Of a stretch of DNA of 64,000 nucleotides, positions 48,551 to 64,000 are shown one piece after another (within the stretch, counting starts at the first letter, position 1; every line of letters begins with the position of its first letter). The notes below the pieces were generated by a model. The model had not been told where the DNA came from. It saw nothing but the letters and a program-made list of their open reading frames with translations, and did not search any database. A program made the position numbers and the translations under genes. This DNA is from Toxonevra muliebris (Eukaryota > Arthropoda > Insecta > Diptera > Pallopteridae). The stretch covers positions 16,480,878 to 16,544,877 of the forward strand of contig OY829326.1 of assembly GCA_963691655.1 (NCBI GenBank), written 5' to 3'.

Positions 48551-48815
48551 TATTTAAAGCTAATCGCAAAATGCAATATGTTAAATAAATTGAAGAATTT
48601 ACTTCGCGCTAGAAATTATTTTATCAATGAAGCGTCTGTTTTCCTTTTTCTTTTCTCTTATTTAGAAAATGTCAACTATTGCGTTGCCAACTTTTTTTTT
48701 AGTCACTTAGTACTTTTTTTTTTTAGTAAACAGTAGCAATAAAGCGCAAAAACTAAACTAAAAAAGGAATTTTGAATTTTAATATATTATTAAAATTCTT
48801 GGATAACGAAATAAA
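48551..48815. promoter_or_regulatory. Bidirectional promoter region between SA and Gen
   Basis: Only 265 bp separate the start codons of two divergent genes, so both promoters and 5' UTRs must lie here or overlap the coding starts. The sequence is AT-rich with pyrimidine runs (48640-48660) and T-runs (48690-48725). No TATA box or named insect promoter element is clear. Confidence 0.6.
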
Positions 48816-51480
48816 ATGGGTGTAAAAGACTTGTGGACTGTTTTGACGCCTCATGCTGAACGGAAGCCCCTTTGCGAACTGCGTGGCAAGACCGTAGCAA
48901 TTGATTTAGCTGGGTGGGTGTGCGAAAGTCTAAATGTTGTAGATTATTTTGTACACCCTCGTCATCATTTAAAGAACCTATTCTTTCGGACATGTTATTT
49001 GATTTGGGAAGAAGTCACACCAGTATTTGTGCTAGAAGGAGTGGCGCCGAAACTAAAAAGTCAAGTAATTGCTAAACGCAATGAAATCCAATTTCGTGGT
49101 GTTCGTCCCAGGGGGAAACAACAGAAAACTAATAGTAAATCAATTTCTCAACAATCGTCACAACCAGAGAAAGCTAATGATAAAGGACGCACACGTTTCA
49201 ATCATGTACTGAAACAATGTGAAACTCTATTGCAGGCTATGGGGATACAATGTGTTCAGGGTCCTGGCGAAGCTGAAGCTTATTGTGCGTTTCTTAACAA
49301 GAAAGGGGTAAATATTTATTTTACTATGATGCAATTTCTTATTTGATTGATGTTATAATTATTGACAATTTTCAGTTGGTTGATGGCGTAATTAGTCAAG
49401 ATTCCGATTGTTTTGCTTATGGTGCTGTTCGTGTATATCGTAACTTTTCGGTGTCGACGCAAGGAGCTCAAGCAGCTCAAGGAGGTGCTGTAGATATATA
49501 TGATATGAGTCAGATATGCCAACAAATGGGTGAGTAATAATAGATTGGTACATAAATAAATATACAAATTTACAAATTTTACAGATTTTGGTCAAAATAA
49601 AATCATTGTGATGGCATTGCTCTGTGGATGTGACTATTGTCCTGAAGGTGTTGGTGGTGTAGGACGTGATAGTGTACTTAAATTATTTAATAAATATAAG
49701 GATGAAGTTATTTTAGACAGGTAAAGTAATATATCAATAGTGAAATAGTTGAGACCAAATAAACAAAAAATTAATTAATGTTTGCAGAATAAGATCATGG
49801 CGCAACGAGAATACCAAATACACTGCCTTAGAAATGCGCGTTGATGACAAAACTATTTGTAGTAATTGTGGGCATTTGGGTCGAACTCAAAGCCATACGA
49901 AAAATGGTTGTGGCGTGTGCCGTACTAATCATGGTTGTGATGAAAGTTTATGGAAGTAAGAAATGTTCATTACACGTTAGTAATTCCAGGCCATTTTTAT
50001 TATTCGAAAACCTTGAAATCTTAACTATATTTTAATTTTATTATTTTTTTGCAATTTTTCGCGTTTTTTCAGAGAAGAGCGTCTTTCATTGAAAGCAGAA
50101 CTCATGCTTCGAAAAAAAGCCTTAGCAGATTCCACTTTTCCATCCGAAGAAATAATAAAGGAATTTCTCACTGATCCTCCTGAAATCTCAAATTTAAATT
50201 TAAATTGGAAGCAACCAAATGTTGTAAAATTCATAAAACAAATTGGTCAGTTGTTACAGTGGCCTGAAATATATTGTTTTCAAAAGTTTTTTCCAGTATT
50301 AACGCGTTGGCAAGTGCGCAATGCACAGAGATTTAAGGAGAGCACTCGCTTAGCAACATTTGTAGAACCGAAAGAGGTTTTGAAGAAACGAACGTTAAAA
50401 GGTGTGCCAAGTTTGGAATTGATATGGCAAGATGAGAGTGGTTTCTTTAACGGCCTAATACCCGATGAGCAATTAAAACAATATGAACAGGAAAATGGCA
50501 AAGGAATTCAGGACCTTTGGACAACGGTAGAACCTTTAAGCATGCTAGAACAAGCGTATCCAAAGTTGGTGGAAATATTCATTAAATCAAAAGAAAAACC
50601 TAAGAAGACAAAAAAATTAACCAAAAAGAAACAGCCGAATGAAAATATCGCTGCTAAGCCACTTGGTTCTCTAGAGAATCTAAATGATTTAGTATTAGCT
50701 ACCAACGAAATAGCCAAGAGTGTTAAGCCGAAGCGTATACAAAAAAATACGACAGAAACTAGAAAAGGCCTGCAATTAATTGATAAATTTTTCAAGCAAA
50801 AAATCCAAAATTCTGGTGAACAAAACTCTCCAATAAAAAATAGTAAAAATGAAGCCGAATGTTACGCCTCCACGCCTAAGACAAAATGTTTACCATCTGA
50901 TTTGGAAAGCGATTACGATGATGAAATATTTGATATATCTGATATAGTCAATGAAATTGTAAAAAAGCCATTGGGCACTCAAGTACCAAAACACGCTGGA
51001 CATAAATTACATTACGAATCAATTTCAAAGGATTTGAGTCATCGAATAAATGAAGCAAGTTTAGATGATATGGATTTAATAGTGCAGAAACGAAATTTGT
51101 CGATTTCTCTTTTGCAAATAAGTAGACAAAAATCTAAACGCATTTCACTGGATGATAGTTTTGACATATTGGTTAATAAAAACAATCACAAACTTATGAA
51201 TCTAATTAAAAAATCGTCTGAAATTTTAAATGCACCGTCATTAAGACTTAGCACTCCTGTGGATCGTTTTAAAAAACAAAATGGTGTACCGGCGACAATG
51301 GAAGTAGCAGAAGAAAATAATACGTGTTACTTTTTCAATAAAAGTGTTGTTAGTAGTGACGAAATAGATGCATTTGAAGAAATAATGGAAATTAGTTTTT
51401 CAAGAAAACTCATGGAATGTAACAAAGAAAACATTGTGGTATTAATAAACGACAGTAGTGATGAAGTTGACGATAAATAA
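48816..51480 (+). CDS. Gen: XPG-like endonuclease Gen (GEN1 homologue), 785 aa
   Basis: Structure-specific nuclease of the Rad2/XPG family that cuts Holliday junctions and flaps; nuclear. Exons 48816-49307, 49376-49529, 49585-49720, 49788-49955, 50073-51480. XPG-N: MGVKDLWTVLTP, D30 in AIDLAGWVCES, PVFVLEGVAPKLK (Glu here as in human GEN1, not Asp). XPG-I: GPGEAEAYCAF and SQDSDCFAYGAVRVYRNF, all catalytic acidic residues present. H2TH region: LLCGCDYCPEGVGGVGRDSV. Next is a four-cysteine segment CSNCGHLGRTQSHTKNGCGVC, possibly a zinc knuckle. A region with FQKFFPVLTRWQVRNAQRFK follows, where a GEN chromodomain is expected. The tail is Lys/Ser-rich and ends IVVLINDSSDEVDD, a SUMO-interaction-like motif. 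Somewhat longer than Drosophila Gen (about 726). Confidence 0.94.
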
Positions 51481-51683
51481 GTGGTAATTGATTTTTTATA
51501 ATTTCGTAAGCCTTTAATTTTAAATAATAACTTAAGTAAATAATATTGAACAAATTATGATTTTATGATTTTACAAGAACTAAATTTCAATATAGGCATC
51601 GGTACAGGTATGTATAGGATTTACAATATTAAAGAATAAAAACAAAAATTGTGTTGGGGGATGTTTTTAAGCATAACATTTAA

Positions 51684-58950
<7,267 letters not shown>

Positions 58951-59611
58951 AGATGGATGAACCTTGTGTGTGGCGGCTGAAATGAAAAACTCGTGGGCTT
59001 CACTGTTTTTGGTTTTTGATTTTAGCAATATTATTTGTTAAGAGCATGAAAATGTTTGTGTAGCCAATCGCAACATTTCGTTTGTAATATTCTTTTTTTT
59101 TAATTTTTTCCCTTTTATACATATACACATTCATATATATTATAAAAATTTTCTGTTAGTTAAATTGGAACAAACGAAAAATAGTAATAAACAATAAAAA
59201 CTAAACAATTTTGCATCTTCAGAATAAATTGAAATTTTGCAAATGTATTTTGAATTATTGTTGGACTAAATCGACAACTGTTTGTTTTTATAGTCCTTGT
59301 TAACAGCGAATTGCGTGCGTAAATTATAATTTTTTTTTATTAAGAATAAGTTCAAAATGACTAAATTTTTTAAATTAATAAATTTGCGCAATTATTAAAA
59401 ATAATGAATTAGCTGTTGTTTTTTCAGTTTAAATTTGTGATAGCTAAAAAATATTGTAGTTTACGGGTACATTCCATAAGCCAAATCCAAATCAGCGGCG
59501 CAAAAAAGCATCGTTATTAAACGCGTGATCAGCAACAAGATATTGTATTTTGAACACTTTTGCTTTAGCAAATGTTGCAGTACTGCGGCAATACTGTGCT
59601 ATGAAACTTAC

Positions 59612-59870
59612 CCTACAAGGCTGATTTCACATGGTGGTAGCAGCATTACAACAAGTACAACGTAACAATAACAACACGCTACTTTGTTGTTGCTAAAAAT
59701 CGTAATTGTCAAAAGCACAAGAACAAATGCATGGCAAACAAAACAAAAACAAAGATTTTGACAGTTAAGATTATCTTCATATAAAAAAAATTAGAGAAGA
59801 AGAAGACAGAGCTGACGCTGCTATCACCTATTATAATTTCGCCATGTTACCCTACATTCTTGATGCTTAG
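59612..59870. repeat. Candidate miniature inverted-repeat element, copy 2
   Basis: The left edge is ccctacaaggctgatttcac then ggtggtagcagcattac. The right edge, inverted, gives gtagggtaacatggcgaaat then ggtgatagcagcgtcagc. These imperfect inverse ends resemble those at 15217-15545. The interior has aacaacaacac words on both strands and no open frame. Confidence 0.45.
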
Positions 59871-62589
59871 TTTATAATCTAAAGCCGATTAAAATTGATT
59901 TTCGATTAAAGTCGAAATCGATTTTCACATCTCAACGTTTGACTGGAACAACAACACGATTGTATTATCCGGTTTGTATCAAGTCTAATATTTGGATTAC
60001 AGTAAGTTACGATTCGAATCCGGAGGATCTTATAATTTTTAGAAATAGCCATGATTATGCAGATAAACTAAAAAGCTGCTTCAGTTAAGGATTTGTTTTT
60101 TAATCTGAGAAATTGCATTTGCATGCAACTTATTTCAATATGTGATAGCTTCTGCCTTTTTGCCTTTTTGGAAACACTCCTTCATCTTGCTTGCAATACA
60201 ATGCAATATAATGCAATACAATTTATACAATACATATCGCTGTCTTAATTTGCTGAAGCCCTAACACTGATTTTTCAAATTTTACAGGAGAAGCAAAAAA
60301 CATTTTTGGTGTTTGGAGTAATGTTTCGAAAATTTGTAATTTAAACTAAAAGAAAAAATCGAAAGTTTTCGGTGTAGGTCTCTAAACATTTGATGTTAGG
60401 GCCTAAGCAAATTAATTCAGCGATATATGAAAAGTGACATGTCAGCTGACAAATACATACTGTTTAAAAGCACCTTAACCCATTTTGGTCTGGTGGTCGA
60501 ATTTTCAAAATTACTTGGTTAAACGACCAAATCAAATCATTGTTTAAAATTTGAATATATCGTCGTCGTTCTGGTAGAATTCACTAAGCCCATTTTTTTC
60601 ATTTCTGAGGTGAAGTTAGTTTATGCAGTGCATGGTGCTCTACGAACACTGGCAAAACTTAAAAATTTAACAGATTGATACACATTAGTATACGTTTTAA
60701 CTGTATCATCAAAAATCTAATTTATTATGTCATTTGAATTACAGAAGCTAATTAATACTAATCCACGATGATATACTCACTTTAAAATTTCATTTAAATA
60801 ATTTAAAAATATTAGATTTCTACTGTAATAGTAAAATTAATTATTTTGCATTTGAAATGAGAATTTCACTTAGATAAAATAACAAAATTAATGTAGAAAT
60901 TATAACTTCACGTGTATTAAACCCATTTGATCTCAGGGAGTTCTTATTGCTCATGATGTGGCGTGGAAATTTTGGTTTACACCTGGTCACCTTATTTTCT
61001 TGAGGTAAGGCAAGAGCTACTACACTCTCTAAAATTCAAAAAACAAATGTCTTTTATTTTTAGAGTACTAAAATTTCTTATTGAAGACATAAGGGAAATT
61101 GTGTGTTTGAACATTTTTAAAATTGGATTATGACATCTACTACCGGCCCAAAATGAGTTAAAAAAACATCTAATATTTAATAATTTCTTAATAAGAAGTT
61201 TGTGGTGCATGTATTTGTGTGCGTGTCTATGCTGATGGCGTGCCTTTACAAGTTTTGTATGGAGGATGCGTGAATGAACTTTGTACACAAAAATAATTTC
61301 TATGATTAGGAAAACAGCAAAAACACCATCTACGGATTCAGTTCGCCCGTTGAAAAAGAATTCAATACGAAACTGTATTGATTTTGTTTGAAAGAAGATG
61401 TTGTCTTTGCTTGTTTATGTTTATCTGAATGTGTATGAGTATTTGTGAACACAAATGGTGGCGCTAGCGATAACGCGGTGACAACAAACAATCACATAAA
61501 CAAAAACAACTTTCTAACAGGCGCACAGGAAAATGTAAAAGTTTTCATACTTGAACATATACGATATTCAATGATGGGGAACGGATGTGAATATTTACGC
61601 AGAAAAACAAATTTAAGCTGTACAATTTACCATGCCATTGCCATCTCCCACCTTTAGCCAGCAGACGACAACAATACACAACAAAACACATTATTGTATA
61701 GCAGAGTGGCAACAACAGTGAAGGCGGAAATGCGCCTAAAAACAACCCCCAAAAAAACCTAATTTTGTAGAAATAAATATTTTGTATAGGGGGCAGGGTA
61801 TGTTGGATTCGAATACTTATACATGTATGTACGCATGTAACTAGAATACACACGCAATAAATGCTCGCATTCATGTTTGAGTGGAGGCCGAGGTTTGTCA
61901 ATCTGTACATATAACTTTACAACATCAGTGCTTACTCAGGGTACAGAAAGTGTGTTGCCTAATTTTGTATCTATGTATTGTGTGTGTGCGTATTGCAATG
62001 TCGTCGGCAACAATGTTTTTATGCATATGTACCCATCTTTGTTTCTATACCGATATTGCACACATACAGAGAAAATGAATTTTTTGTTACTAGGGTATCA
62101 GAATGTGAGCTCCAGTATTCACAACACATTCTCAGCGTGGGCACATACAAGTTTTGCATAGATGTTCGCTAACATCAAAAAGCTGTAAGTAAAGTACATT
62201 AAAATTTCGGAGGAGGTTTGGAGCAATTCTTGTTGCTGTTGTAAGTGACGAGCGTAATAAAAGTATCATAATAATAAAACCTGTCATTAAGTTGTCAAAT
62301 TTTGACACTCGTAAAACCGTCAAACAAGTCAAAATAACAGGATAACAGGAAAAATTGTAGGCAGCGAAACTGTCAAGCACGTACGTATGTATGCATGTTG
62401 GCAGGATGTTAGTTAAAAGTTTTAAGATGTTGACAATTGACTGAGCTGAATTCAATGTACTCATACTCTTGTGTTTTGCTTGAGCGTTCAGGTAAGATTA
62501 CTTTCATTTCAGAATTGTTGATACCAATACACTTGTATAATTTTAATTAATTAGTTTCATCATTTGAATTACTGAATATAATCATCGGT

Positions 62590-62753
62590 TGGTTAAGGAC
62601 ATAGCCAGATTCATTATGGAATCCTCATGGTTCTCCACTCCGTAAATGGGGGAGTCGCGCCGTACTGTGGTATCACAATGAGCCTAATTATGTGCTTAAG
62701 TGTGCTTTCAAGCAGAAGGCTGCCACTCCAACCTAACCTAACCTAAATGATAC
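62590..62753 (+). mobile_element. 3' tail of a retroelement ending in CCTAA repeats
   Basis: A GC-richer block (attcattatggaatcctcat, ccgtaaatgggggagtcgcg, gctttcaagcagaaggctgc) ends with gccactccaacctaacctaa and further ccta words, then returns abruptly to AT-rich DNA. A short repeated 3' tail after a non-coding GC-richer segment is typical of truncated non-LTR copies or SINEs in flies. No coding remnant confirms the family. Confidence 0.45.
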
Positions 62754-63419
62754 CTTTATTTAAAAACAATAATACAGAACAAATGAGGGAGGGAAGGAAA
62801 GGAGGAGCGTTTGCATTCTAGCCACTGTAGTTTCAATGGGTTATTTCAACAAGCCTTGTTTGAAGTTAATTTTTTAGTTTCGAATTAGCAAGCAGTCTTG
62901 CTGTTCTTGCGGTCCCAGATCCCAGATCAGTATATAATATATTTTTTATTTGTATATTTATTTCAGTCCTTAATATTTCATATATTTTTAACCAATTCTT
63001 TTGGAAGCAAAACATAACCTCAAGTAATAGTAATACATGAGCCGTTGCGTGCAAAAGTCAAAATCAGATTTTTGAAAATACATAGGTTTTGTAGAAGTGC
63101 TGTGCAAAATAGGGCTCTTATAAAATATATTTTCCCGATGTATAGGCAGCTTTATAGTATACATGTTCAACCTAGATGTACACCTTTTTTGTAGGAAACT
63201 AAATGAGACCAAAATTATTGCCTGAAGATGAAAATCCAAATAATAAAAAAAAACTGACTTACACCACTTTTGCACGCAACAGCTCAAATATTGTTATTAA
63301 AGCAGTTTTAATTAAATTTAGTGGTATTTTTCACCAAAAGTGTATTATTTTCGCTCCTGCACAGAATATTGTGAATAATTTCACTATGCAACACTGGTTT
63401 GATCCAATGATTTGGTAAG

Positions 63420-63672
63420 GCTATGTGAAATTGTTGTTGCACCGAACACAAAGAGAGAGTCTGTACTCACTCTCATACTGAACACGATATGCTCGGGTGT
63501 ATTATACACCGAGCACGCCGTGTATTCAGGGTGGCAATGAGTTATTTTACAAATAGTATCGTTACATAGAAAATAGTATTAAACAAACGAGTATATTTTC
63601 ACAAAAAACAACTCTACAACGAGCTGAATGTAACCACCTCGAACACCGAGCACCAATATAACCAGGCACTAA
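63420..63672. mobile_element. Non-autonomous DNA-transposon-like repeat, copy B
   Basis: Matches copy A from gaaattgttgttgcaccgaa to gaatgtaaccacctcgaaca and ends gagcaccaatataaccaggc. It lacks the hAT-like insertion and so shows the empty site. The left terminal repeat seen in copy A is missing, so this copy is truncated there. Confidence 0.75.
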
Positions 63673-64000
63673 CAAAAGCCGAATCATTTGATTACTATGT
63701 TGGTTAAATTGTACTCTCTCGCTCTCGGTTTTTCATTTTATATTAGGTCTTTTCACGTACAAAAAATTGTTAACAATTGTTAATAGTTTTCACGTACTCG
63801 AAAAACTTTCAACGAGAGAGAAAAATGAGAGCGTAAGAATGTGAGAGAGAGAAAAAAGTAGTTGAAAGTTTCTGAAAGTAAAATTTGTACTTTCACAAAT
63901 TTTCAGCAGCAGGAGAAAAAACAACTGTCAAATATAAAAATGTCAACAATAATTTTGGCTGTGTTAAATTTGTTAAAGTGAATTTGTGATTTTAAAATTG

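Larger units (their letters stand above)
58951..64000. other. Repeat-bearing non-coding right end
   Basis: Five kilobases after Srp54k without a recognisable gene. The first 300 bp is the Srp54k 3' UTR. Noted inside: a possible miniature element (59612-59870), gcaatacaat-type short repeats near 60185-60235, a retroelement 3' tail ending in CCTAA words (62590-62753) and copy B of a DNA-transposon-like repeat (63420-63672). The last 300 bp has GA-rich runs. Open frames here are short, unlike known proteins and not called. Confidence 0.55.

Noticed and set aside
62720..62750. cctaacctaaccta words resembling insect telomere repeats (TTAGG)
   Set aside because: Only about three units, at the end of a retroelement-like block; flies are known to lack TTAGG telomeres, so a retroelement tail is the simpler reading.
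63203..63418. 71-codon plus-strand frame near the right end
   Set aside because: No similarity, low complexity, runs into a transposon-like repeat; the opposite strand is equally open.
63768..63790. Palindrome ttaacaattgttaa
   Set aside because: A short self-inverse AT word expected by chance in DNA of this composition; no second copy or context.

Overview
This window is nuclear DNA from an insect, most likely a higher fly (Schizophora), possibly a tephritid-like fruit fly. The evidence is small introns with GT..AG borders, AT-rich spacers full of short inverted-repeat elements, and above all a recognisable SuUR gene, a chromatin protein known to me only from flies. The species assignment is inference; the conserved proteins themselves are secure.

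Twelve protein-coding genes were rebuilt by joining exons so that reading frame and splice sites agree. From left to right they are: MOCS1A (molybdenum cofactor, minus, 8-1806); a small membrane-anchored SRPBCC/START-like protein (plus, 3634-5023); SuUR (minus, 5769-10516); nurim (plus, 12451-13397); a NudC-domain protein of the NUDCD3 type (minus, 13538-14564); a 149-residue protein (plus, 19023-19535); a giant 3479-residue low-complexity protein that I cannot name (minus, 22061-35391); MCM-binding protein (minus, 39046-41116); the cohesin subunit stromalin/SA (minus, 44369-48550); the Holliday-junction nuclease Gen (plus, 48816-51480); mitochondrial alanyl-tRNA synthetase (minus, 51684-55403); and Srp54k (plus, 55952-58950).

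Several genes act on chromosomes: SuUR (late replication, heterochromatin), MCMBP (MCM helicase), SA (cohesin) and Gen (recombination intermediates). They are separate transcription units, not an operon. Gene pairs are tightly arranged: SA and Gen are head-to-head 265 bp apart, AlaRS-m and Srp54k head-to-head 548 bp apart, and nurim/NUDCD3, Gen/AlaRS-m and the SRPBCC gene/SuUR are tail-to-tail.

The spacers (about 14.6-19, 19.5-22, 35.4-39, 41-44.4 and 59-64 kb) and larger introns hold decayed non-LTR retrotransposons, several foldback elements of 130-880 bp, and a hAT-like miniature element present twice, each copy flanked by near-identical 8-bp duplications. The most unusual item is the giant gene: a 9.1-kb exon encoding seven exact-period 35-residue repeats, followed downstream by coding-like sequence broken by two compensating frameshifts.
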